From Streptomyces abikoensis (lineage in GTDB: Bacteria; Actinomycetota; Actinomycetes; Streptomycetales; Streptomycetaceae), in assembly GCF_014648775.1 (NCBI RefSeq), contig NZ_BMRT01000010.1, positions 124,001-188,000 on the forward strand: a DNA stretch of 64,000 bases. The letters run 5' to 3'. This document shows, piece by piece, positions 15,442 through 22,193 of the stretch. A program made the position numbers and the translations under genes. Numbering within the stretch: the first letter of the stretch is position 1; each line of letters opens with the position of its first letter. The notes under the pieces are model-generated. The model was not told the DNA's origin and ran no database searches. It saw only the letters and a program-made list of their open reading frames with translations.

Positions 15442-16263
15442 TCAACCGTCACAGCCCCTTCCGCCCCTACGAGCGATGCCGGCGGCGGCGCGGAGTCTGT
15501 CGGCGTGGCGGGCGACTTCGTCGGGGGGCAGGGCCTCGCCGGTGCGGTCGGGGGAAAGGGGACGGGTGAATCTCGCGGGCACGGGGGGCATTTTTCGCTC
15601 CAGGCGTTCGCGCATGAGTCCGGCGGGTCTGTTGATCGGATGCGGCAGGCCGGCCGTCAGGGCCGCCGTCATCTGTTCGGGGGTCGTGTCGAGCGCCAGC
15701 CACCGCGCGGCGAGGGGTTCGAGTTCCGCGCACTCGGCAGCGGAAAGCGTCAGTCTGGGGTCGACACGACCGAGAGAAGCGAGGGCGCGGTACGCGCGCG
15801 AGCGGCGGGGTTCCGGCTGCGGAGCCGGGTGCGGTTGCGGAGCCGGTTCCGGCTCCGGTCGGTCCGCGGACGGTACGTCGCCTCGCAGCAGCCGCTCCCA
15901 CCACGAGGTGGGGCGCGCGGTGCGCGAGAAGAACGTACGCGTCACCCAGCGCTTTCCCGCCTCCGTGGCCTCGACGACGGGACGAACGAGCAGGTGACCC
16001 GCCTCGCGCAGGTACCGCAGCGCCGAGCGGCACGCCTGCTGGCCGTAGTCCGGGAGGACCTTCGCCAGCGTCTTCGCGTCCATCGCCGCCCCCTCGGGCA
16101 GCTGGTCGATGAACGCGGCGATCGACGCCTCGCGCCTGGGCAGATGTACGAAGTCGTTCGCCGTGCGCGGCGCCTGGTCGGGCGCGACGCGCTTTCCGTA
16201 GCCCGGATTGGCCATGGGGTGTGTGGGAGTGGGCAGGGCAGTACTAGAGTTGGCAACAGCCAT
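15442..16263 (-). CDS. Winged-helix (MarR-like) DNA-binding protein
   Basis: A 273-residue protein. Residues about 47-110 look like a winged helix (IAAFIDQLPEGAAMDAKTLAKVLP, ACRSALRYLREAGHLL, then a wing with RWVTRTFFSRTARP). A Pro/Glu/Gln linker (EPEPAPQPHPAPQPEP) separates a C-terminal helical domain (TLSAAECAELEPLAARWLAL, TPEQMTAALTAGLP). GAGG lies eight bases before the ATG. This domain arrangement recurs in Streptomyces as MarR-type regulators of unknown target. It stands alone, downstream of nothing obvious. Confidence 0.65.
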   Translation of the reverse strand: MAVANSSTALPTPTHPMANPGYGKRVAPDQAPRTANDFVHLPRREASIAAFIDQLPEGAAMDAKTLAKVLPDYGQQACRSALRYLREAGHLLVRPVVEATEAGKRWVTRTFFSRTARPTSWWERLLRGDVPSADRPEPEPAPQPHPAPQPEPRRSRAYRALASLGRVDPRLTLSAAECAELEPLAARWLALDTTPEQMTAALTAGLPHPINRPAGLMRERLERKMPPVPARFTRPLSPDRTGEALPPDEVARHADRLRAAAGIARRGGRGCDG

Positions 16264-16424
16264 GGATCGAATCCTCGGTGTTTATTCGATCTAGCAGGTC
16301 AGGCCCCGGATCGGTGTTCGAGCACCGGCCGGGGTCGTCTGTTGTTAGGGACGTTAGGGCGTCCGCACTCCGCGTCGCAACCGGATCACGTCAAGTCATC
16401 ACAGTTGTGGTATAGGCGACTTGG

Positions 16425-16456
16425 GAGGGTGGGTGGGAGATATCCCCCACCACCCA
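16425..16456. terminator. Imperfect G/C hairpin downstream of DUF397 gene
   Basis: GGGTGGGTGGGAGATAT pairs imperfectly with the CCCCCACCACCCA arm that follows, between the end of the DUF397 gene and the HTH gene start. It likely terminates the leftward XRE-DUF397 transcript. Confidence 0.5.
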
Positions 16457-16501
16457 TTCCTCTAAAGCAGCGCTCGGGTCTCGGCCCTCGGAGCTCGGGT
16501 C

Positions 16502-16771
16502 TCAAGCCCGGGCGACGAAACCCGTGAATTCCGCCCACGCGGCGGGGGTGACATCGAGTCTCGGAGCTCGGAGCTCAAGCTTCGAGTCCCGGACGTGGAC
16601 GGTGTCGGGGCAGGTCGCCACCTCGACGCATGCGTCGCCTTGGTCGCTGCTGTAGCTGGACTTCCGCCAGGCATAGGCGACTTCGACGCACGCGCCGCCA
16701 TCACTGCCGCTGTAGCTGGACTTGAACCAGTCCAGACCTTCACTGCCCGATATTCGGGGGTCGTAGTTCAC
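16502..16771 (-). CDS. DUF397 domain protein
   Basis: An 89-residue protein carrying two DUF397 motifs: WFKSSYSGSDGGACVEVAY and then WRKSSYSSDQGDACVEVAT, followed by VHVRDSKLE and PAAWAEFTGFV. Most DUF397 proteins have a single motif; the duplicated WxKSSYS is visible here. Its start overlaps the XRE regulator stop by four bases. Such pairs (BldB/WhiJ-type neighbourhoods) are multiplied in Streptomyces, and the small protein is thought to modulate the XRE partner. Confidence 0.9.
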   Translation of the reverse strand: MNYDPRISGSEGLDWFKSSYSGSDGGACVEVAYAWRKSSYSSDQGDACVEVATCPDTVHVRDSKLELRAPRLDVTPAAWAEFTGFVARA

Positions 16772-17589
16772 AGCTCTCCCAGAATCTCCTCAATCACGCT
16801 CACCGAGTCCTCGGGGGTGAGCGCCTGCGATCGCAGGATCGCATAGCGCATGTTCAGGACGGATACCTCCTTGGGGCCGGTGTGCAGCACGCTGCCCATC
16901 TGCCCCTCGAAGTAGACCAGCCGCTGCTGATCCTGCGTCTCCAGCAGGTACATCGAGCCCGCAAGCCCGGCGTGGGTCTCGCGCTTCGTCGGCATGACCT
17001 GGAGGTCGACGTTGCGCCGTTCAGCGACCTGCAACAGATGTTGCAGTTGCCCGCGCATGACTTCCTTGCCGCCGATCGGCCGTTCCAGAACGACCTGCTC
17101 GATCACGGCGCTGATCACCGGGATCGGGCTCCGGTCCAAAAGCCGCTGGCGCTCCATACGAGCGGCCACCCATTCCTCGATCTGCTCCTCATCGACGATC
17201 GGTCGGCTGCTCTGAAACACCGCTCGCGCATAGTCCTCCGTCTGGAACAGGCCGGGAATCACACGGCTCTCGTAGATCCCGAGCTGGGCGCACTCCTCCT
17301 CGTACTTCGCATACTCCTCGAACCAGTCCGGGAACTTGCTCTGCACGATGTGCTTCGCCGCCTCCCGTAGCAGTCCTCCCCCATCGCACAGCTCCTCCGC
17401 CGCGTCGATGAGCTGGATCGACGGCTTTCGTCGTCCCTGTTCGACCGAACAGATCATGTCCACCGAGTACTTCGCCGCCTCGGCGAGCCGTTCCCTGCTC
17501 ACGCCCGCGCGCCTGCGCACCGCTTGCAGCACCGCTCCGAACATCCGCATCGTCGCCGACTTGGACCGGGCTTGCCTGCCGTCCGACAT
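16768..17589 (-). CDS. XRE-family regulator with DUF5753 (WhiJ-like)
   Basis: A 273-residue protein. The helix-turn-helix is at about 15-70 (LQAVRRRAGVSRERLAEAAKYSVDMICSVEQGRRKPSIQLIDAA). The rest is the DUF5753 sensor-like domain with FEEYAKYEEECAQLGIYESRVIPGLFQTEDYARAV and LHTGPKEV. GAGGGA lies before the ATG, whereas the longer open frame lacks one. It forms an operon with the overlapping DUF397 gene and is divergent from the ORF at 17679. WhiJ-type systems act in developmental control; the target here is unknown. Confidence 0.9.
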   Translation of the reverse strand: MSDGRQARSKSATMRMFGAVLQAVRRRAGVSRERLAEAAKYSVDMICSVEQGRRKPSIQLIDAAEELCDGGGLLREAAKHIVQSKFPDWFEEYAKYEEECAQLGIYESRVIPGLFQTEDYARAVFQSSRPIVDEEQIEEWVAARMERQRLLDRSPIPVISAVIEQVVLERPIGGKEVMRGQLQHLLQVAERRNVDLQVMPTKRETHAGLAGSMYLLETQDQQRLVYFEGQMGSVLHTGPKEVSVLNMRYAILRSQALTPEDSVSVIEEILGEL

Positions 17590-17678
17590 GCTTCTCCCTC
17601 CCGGCATTCCCCCGCAGTCGCGTACCGAACCGGGGGTCCACCTCCAGTCACTGGTCAGGCTAGGCACGATCACCCATC

Positions 17679-18122
17679 GTGTTCGCCGTGAAAGACGAAA
17701 CTCACCCACCAACCTCAACAATTGCCTTCCGTCCAGAGTGGGTTCCGCTGGCAGGACACCACCTGTGGCGCTGCGGCGTGCACTTCGACGCCGTACGCGC
17801 CCAGGGCGTGCGGGGTGAAGAGTTCGCCCTGCAGCTCATCGAACGCGCCGCGCCCGACCCGGGGCCGGTGGTGTGCGAGGCGAAGGGGTTCCGCTGGACG
17901 TACTTCCTGCTGCCGCCGGGCACCGCGAAGAACTACCCGTGGCCCATGGGCGTCCAGTGGTTCAGCGGGACGCGCACGATCGCGTACATCGGGGTACCCG
18001 CGTTGACGGGGAACACGTGGCCGTTGCTCTGGTACTCGCGTCCGACGCGGGCGGCGCCGTTCGTGGACCCGAAGACGCTGCACAACGTGATGGATCCGGC
18101 AGGTCCGATTCCCCGCTTGTGA
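17679..18122 (+). CDS. Conserved hypothetical protein next to XRE/DUF397 pair
   Basis: A 147-residue protein with a GTG start (a second GTG three codons later is possible). Conserved-looking segments are FRPEWVPLAGHHLWRCGVHFDAVR, CEAKGFRWTYFLLPPGT, YIGVPALTGNTWPLLWYSRPT and FVDPKTLH. Proteins of this type are common beside XRE/DUF397 pairs in Streptomyces, and the divergent placement supports a functional link. The fold resembles the N-terminal part of bifunctional primase/polymerase-like proteins, but no catalytic residues can be pointed out. Confidence 0.65.
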   Translation: MFAVKDETHPPTSTIAFRPEWVPLAGHHLWRCGVHFDAVRAQGVRGEEFALQLIERAAPDPGPVVCEAKGFRWTYFLLPPGTAKNYPWPMGVQWFSGTRTIAYIGVPALTGNTWPLLWYSRPTRAAPFVDPKTLHNVMDPAGPIPRL

Positions 18123-18151
18123 GGTCCGTGAAGCACGGCAAGCCTGGCGCA

Positions 18152-19189
18152 ATGCCTTCCAGACATGTACGTCATGTACGTAGAGCCGTCGGTTCGCTCG
18201 CCGTGGGCCTCGCGTTCGTGGCTTGGGCGGCCCCGGCCCCGGCCGCGGTCGCCGAAGCCCCCGCCGACCCGCCCGGCTGCACCCGGAGCGCCTTACCGGG
18301 CGGCGGAGTTCACATTGTGTGCGTTCAGGGCGTCCCCGTCGGCACGACCCTCAACGGCACCGACAAGGCGGACCTCATCGAGGTCAGCGGCGGCGACGCG
18401 CATCTGAACGGCGCTGTCAACGGCCTCGGTGGGGACGACGTCATCACCGTCGACAGGATCCGCGCGAGCGGCGGCAGCTTCGAGATCCGTGGCTCCATCG
18501 ACGGCGGTGACGGCGACGACCGGATCACCGTGACCGACCAGGACAGGTTCAGCGTCGAGGGCCCCATCCACGGCGGCGCGGGCGACGACACCATCACCAC
18601 TGGAGGCGTGTCGTTCCGGGGGCTCATCGACGGTGGCGCCGGGGACGACAGGATCACCACCGGCGGCGTGCACAGCGCCATGATCGACGGCGGCGAAGGA
18701 AACGACACCCTCCAGCTCGCCGCCTACGTCGTACCCGCGTACGACAAGTCGAGCCGCCTCGACGGCGGGCCGGGCAACGACACCATCACGGTCGGGTCGC
18801 TCAGCGGCCCGCTCCACGGCGGCCCGGGTGCGGACGAGATCATCGTCAACGGGATCGGCCGCCTGACGGGCCGCCTCATCAGAACCGTCACCGTCGACGG
18901 CGACGAGGGCGCCGACGTCATCCGCCTCGGGGCGATCGGTGTCGACGACGGGGAACTCCCCGGTCTCGTCCGTGGGGGTGCCGGGGCCGACCTCATCGAG
19001 GTGCCGTCCGTCGGGCAGGGCAGGAGTGCCACGGTCTCCGGGGGCGACGACGATGACGTCATCCAGGGGCCGGGCGGCACCTCGGTCGTCGTCGGCCAGT
19101 ACGGGACCGTCGACGGCGGGCGTGGCGACAACCTCTGCCGCACCGACAACCGCGCGGGCGGCACCGTCACCAACTGCGGGGCGGTGTGA
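18152..19189 (+). CDS. Secreted protein with RTX-like calcium-binding repeats
   Basis: A 345-residue protein with a Sec signal peptide (basic start, GSLAVGLAFVAWAAPAPAAV, probable cleavage after APA or AVA). After a cysteine-bearing start (GCTRSALPGGGVHIVCVQG) come GTTLNGTDKADLIEV and at least ten units like DGGAGDD.I and GGPGAD.I, the hemolysin-type Ca2+ nonapeptide. No lipase or protease domain is present. A GTG at 18128 is an alternative start. The end (CRTDNRAGGTVTNC) is shared with the next gene, which overlaps it by four bases. Confidence 0.82.
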   Translation: MPSRHVRHVRRAVGSLAVGLAFVAWAAPAPAAVAEAPADPPGCTRSALPGGGVHIVCVQGVPVGTTLNGTDKADLIEVSGGDAHLNGAVNGLGGDDVITVDRIRASGGSFEIRGSIDGGDGDDRITVTDQDRFSVEGPIHGGAGDDTITTGGVSFRGLIDGGAGDDRITTGGVHSAMIDGGEGNDTLQLAAYVVPAYDKSSRLDGGPGNDTITVGSLSGPLHGGPGADEIIVNGIGRLTGRLIRTVTVDGDEGADVIRLGAIGVDDGELPGLVRGGAGADLIEVPSVGQGRSATVSGGDDDDVIQGPGGTSVVVGQYGTVDGGRGDNLCRTDNRAGGTVTNCGAV

Positions 19190-20196
19190 GAACCGTGAAC
19201 CTCAGAAGGCTCTCAGCCACCCTCGCCCTCGCCGTGACCGCCGCCCTGTCGGCGTCACCCGCGCACGCGGCCACCGCCGACCCTGCCGATCCGCCCGGTT
19301 GCGTCCGCCATCCGCTCTCCGGCGGCGGCGAACGCATCGTCTGCGCGCAGGGGATCCCCGCCGGCACGACTCTCAACGGCACCGACAAGGCGGACATCAT
19401 CGAGATCCCCCTCAGCGGCGCCGGGACCGGCATCGTCCGCGGCACGGTCAACGGCCTGGGCGGCGACGACATCATCACCGTCCACCAGGTCCTGTCCGGC
19501 AGCGTGAACGGCGGTGACGGCGACGACGAGATCACCGTCACCGGCAAGGGCGACCAGTACGGCGACGAGAACGTCAGGGGCACGGTCGACGGAGGGGCGG
19601 GCGACGACACGATTGCCACCGGCGGCGTCGTCCTGGGAACGGTCAGCGGCGGTGACGGCAACGACGTCATCGAGACCGGCTCTGTCGCCGTCAACAGCAC
19701 GATCAGCGGCGACGCGGGCCACGACACGATACATGTCACGGAACTCGACAAGAGCGGGCGGTTCGACCGCTCCGCCGTCAAGGGAGGTGACGGCAACGAC
19801 ACCATCGTCATCGAAAGCGCGGACGGCAACGTGGACGGCGGCAAGGGCAACGACTCGATCACCGTCGACAGGGTGGAGGGCCGCGGGTACGGCCACCAGC
19901 TCCAGATCTGGGGCGGCGAGGGCGACGACACCATTCGCACCGGCGCCTTCGGTGGAACCGAGACGAACGCCGGAAGCATCGACGGGGGTCCGGGCGCCGA
20001 TGTCATCGAGGTGCCGGAGATCGGGCAGGTCAACCCCGCCTCCGTCGTGGGCGGTGACGGCGACGACATCATCCGGGGGCCGGGCGGCACAGCCCTGGTC
20101 GTCGGCCCGCGCGGCACCGTCGACGGCGGCGCGGGCCTGAACACCTGCCGCACCGACAACCGCTTCGGCGGGACGGTGGCCAACTGCCGGGCATAG
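19186..20196 (+). CDS. Secreted RTX-like repeat protein, tandem paralogue
   Basis: A 336-residue protein starting at a GTG that overlaps the upstream stop. The signal peptide (LRRLSATLALAVTAALSASPAHA) is cleaved before ATADPADPPGC. The mature protein has two N-terminal cysteines, GTTLNGTDKADIIEI, about ten GGDGDD/GGAGDD calcium-binding turns, and a closing CRTDNRFGGTVANC. It is clearly a tandem duplicate of the upstream gene. Sec export rather than a type I C-terminal signal is indicated, as usual for actinobacterial RTX-like proteins. Confidence 0.82.
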   Translation: MRTVNLRRLSATLALAVTAALSASPAHAATADPADPPGCVRHPLSGGGERIVCAQGIPAGTTLNGTDKADIIEIPLSGAGTGIVRGTVNGLGGDDIITVHQVLSGSVNGGDGDDEITVTGKGDQYGDENVRGTVDGGAGDDTIATGGVVLGTVSGGDGNDVIETGSVAVNSTISGDAGHDTIHVTELDKSGRFDRSAVKGGDGNDTIVIESADGNVDGGKGNDSITVDRVEGRGYGHQLQIWGGEGDDTIRTGAFGGTETNAGSIDGGPGADVIEVPEIGQVNPASVVGGDGDDIIRGPGGTALVVGPRGTVDGGAGLNTCRTDNRFGGTVANCRA

Positions 20197-20260
20197 CCAA
20201 CTGCCGGGCGTAGGGCCCTCCCCGGGGGCGTAGGGCCCTACGCGGGCGCCCAGGGACGTC

Positions 20261-20935
20261 TCAGACGTCCCTGGGGACGTTCCGGGCCCGCATGACCATC
20301 GGGCCGCCGATCTCGGCGGCCATGACGCGGCCGGCTTCCTCGGCGAGCTGCTCCTCGGGGTCGATGGCGTCCGTGTCGAGGCCGTCGAGCTCGGCCAGCG
20401 GCTGGTCGAGGCGGACGTGGGCGACGAGCGACTGGAGGGCGCGCAGGCAGGCGGAGGCGGTGGGGCCCCAGTTGGAGAGGTAGGAGAACTGCCACCACCA
20501 CAGGGCCTCGCTGACGCGGCCGTCACGGTAGTGGGCCATGCCGTGGCGGAGGTCGGTGATGATGTCGGCGAGGTCGTCGGAGATCCGGGAGGCGACGGGC
20601 GCGCTGCGCGGGACGTAGGGGTCGAAGACCTCGGAGTAGACGTCGACGGGGTCGAGCATGGTGGCGAACCGCTCGCGGAGCTCGTCGACGTCCGGCTCGG
20701 GGCCGACGTCGGGCTCGTAGCGCTCGTCGGGGACGAAGTCCTCGTGGGCGCCGAGGCGGCCGCCGGTGAGGAGGAGCTGGGAGATCTCCAGGAGGAGGAA
20801 GGGCACGGCGCTGTCGGGCTCGTCGCCTCGGGAGACCTCGGTGACGGCCACGATGAAACTCTCGATCGAGTCCGAGATCGAGACGGCGAAGTCTCCGGGA
20901 TCGCGCTTGGCGTCGTGCAGCGTTGCGTCAGACAT
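20261..20935 (-). CDS. DUF5063 domain protein
   Basis: A 224-residue protein beginning MSDATLHDAKRDPGDFAVSISDSIESFIVAVTEVSRG. It is helical, with SAVPFLLLEISQLLLTGGRLGA, ADIITDLRHGMAHYRDGRVSEALWWWQFSYLSNWGP and LRALQSLVAHVRL, matching a protein conserved beside recR in Streptomyces. Function is unknown. The start overlaps the recR stop by eight bases, implying co-translation. A longer open frame exists but would run through recR. Confidence 0.85.
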   Translation of the reverse strand: MSDATLHDAKRDPGDFAVSISDSIESFIVAVTEVSRGDEPDSAVPFLLLEISQLLLTGGRLGAHEDFVPDERYEPDVGPEPDVDELRERFATMLDPVDVYSEVFDPYVPRSAPVASRISDDLADIITDLRHGMAHYRDGRVSEALWWWQFSYLSNWGPTASACLRALQSLVAHVRLDQPLAELDGLDTDAIDPEEQLAEEAGRVMAAEIGGPMVMRARNVPRDV

Positions 20936-21527
20936 CGAGAAGTCTTCTCCCTTCGAAGGCACGGCCGAGCGTGACCTCGTCGGCATATTCAAGATCCCCA
21001 CCCACGGGAAGACCGCTGGCCAGCCGGGTGACCTTCAGCCCCATGGGCTTCACCATGCGCGCGAGGTACGTGGCGGTGGCCTCGCCCTCGAGGTTGGGGT
21101 CGGTGGCCAGGATCAGCTCGGTGACCGTGCCGTCCGCGAGCCGCGCCAGCAGCTCGCGGATCCGCAGGTCGTCCGGGCCGACGCCCTCGATGGGGCTGAT
21201 GGCCCCGCCGAGCACGTGGTAGCGGCCGCGGAACTCGCGCGTCCGCTCGATGGCGACGACGTCCTTGGGCTCTTCCACGACGCAGATGACCGCGAGGTCG
21301 CGGCGCGGGTCCTGACAGACCCGGCAGCGCTCCTCCTGCGCGACGTTGCCGCAGACCGCGCAGAAGCGGACCTTGGCCTTCACCTCGGTCAGGGCGTGGG
21401 CGAGCCGGCGGACGTCGGCGGGCTCGGCCTGAAGGATGTGGAAGGCGATCCGCTGCGCGCTCTTGGGACCGACGCCGGGCAGCCTGCCCAGCTCGTCGAT
21501 GAGGTCCTGGACCACGCCTTCATACAC
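20928..21527 (-). CDS. recR: Recombination protein RecR
   Basis: A 199-residue protein with a GTG start. It has the helix-hairpin-helix LGRLPGVGPKSAQRIAFHIL (13-32), the zinc finger Cys56, Cys59, Cys68, Cys71, and the Toprim domain (ICVVEEPKDVVAIE, then LILATDPNLEGEATATYLA). With RecF/RecO it loads RecA at single-strand gaps. It forms a conserved cluster with ybaB and dnaX upstream and DUF5063 downstream. Confidence 0.97.
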   Translation of the reverse strand: MYEGVVQDLIDELGRLPGVGPKSAQRIAFHILQAEPADVRRLAHALTEVKAKVRFCAVCGNVAQEERCRVCQDPRRDLAVICVVEEPKDVVAIERTREFRGRYHVLGGAISPIEGVGPDDLRIRELLARLADGTVTELILATDPNLEGEATATYLARMVKPMGLKVTRLASGLPVGGDLEYADEVTLGRAFEGRRLLDV

Positions 21528-21603
21528 GGATCGGGTTCTCCTTCGTCTTCAGTTTCTTCGGTTCGAGCGGTTTAAGCGGTTCGAGCGGTTTAAGCGGTGG
21601 GGG

Positions 21604-21942
21604 TCAGAACGGGAGACCCGGGATGCCGCCGCCGCCCAGGCCCTGGGCGAGGGGGCCGAGCTTCTGCTGCTGCATCTTCTGGGCGGTCTCGTTGGCGTCG
21701 CGCACGGCGGCCACGACGAGGTCCGCGAGGGTCTCGGTGTCCTCCGGGTCGACGGCCTTGGGGTCGATGACCAGGTTCTGGAGCTCGCCGGCACCGGTGA
21801 CGGTGGCCTTCACCAGGCCGCCGCCGGCCGTGCCGTCGACGAGGGTGCGCGCCAGCTCCTCCTGAGCCTTGGCGAGGTCCTGCTGCATCTTCTGGGCCTG
21901 CTGGAGCAGCTGCTGCATGTTGGGCTGACCACCGGGGAACAA
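21604..21942 (-). CDS. ybaB: YbaB/EbfC family nucleoid-associated protein
   Basis: A 112-residue DNA-binding protein (NMQQLLQQAQKMQQDLAKAQEELARTLVDGTAGGGLVKATVTGAG, then IDPKAVDPEDTETLADLVVAAVRDA). The N-terminal helix is followed by the characteristic TAGGG(L/V)VK turn. The start is a TTG giving MFPGGQPNMQQ. Its position between dnaX and recR is the standard bacterial order. The ~75 bases to recR contain short degenerate GGTTCGAGC/TTAAGCG direct repeats. Confidence 0.95.
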   Translation of the reverse strand: MFPGGQPNMQQLLQQAQKMQQDLAKAQEELARTLVDGTAGGGLVKATVTGAGELQNLVIDPKAVDPEDTETLADLVVAAVRDANETAQKMQQQKLGPLAQGLGGGGIPGLPF

Positions 21943-22193
21943 GGTTTCGCTCCTGGCTCTCGACGACTCAATGCGTTCCGAGGCATTCCGAAGCGTTCCG
22001 AACGCTTCATGCTTCGGTAGCCCGAGCCTACGTGCTCACCGGGCGGTGCGCCCTACGCCGCAGGAAGGAGAAGGGGCGCGCGCGGGCGCTTTGCGCTGCG
22101 CGCGCTCCTGACCTGCGGTTTCGTGCCCGCCTGCTGGCTATTTCGTCGGCTGTTCGTTGGCTGTCGGTTGGCGCTTCGCCGGCTGTCGGCCGG

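Noticed and set aside
18438..19100. Repeated units considered as a CRISPR-like array
   Set aside because: The periodicity comes from codons of GGxGxD protein repeats; there are no constant repeats with unique spacers.
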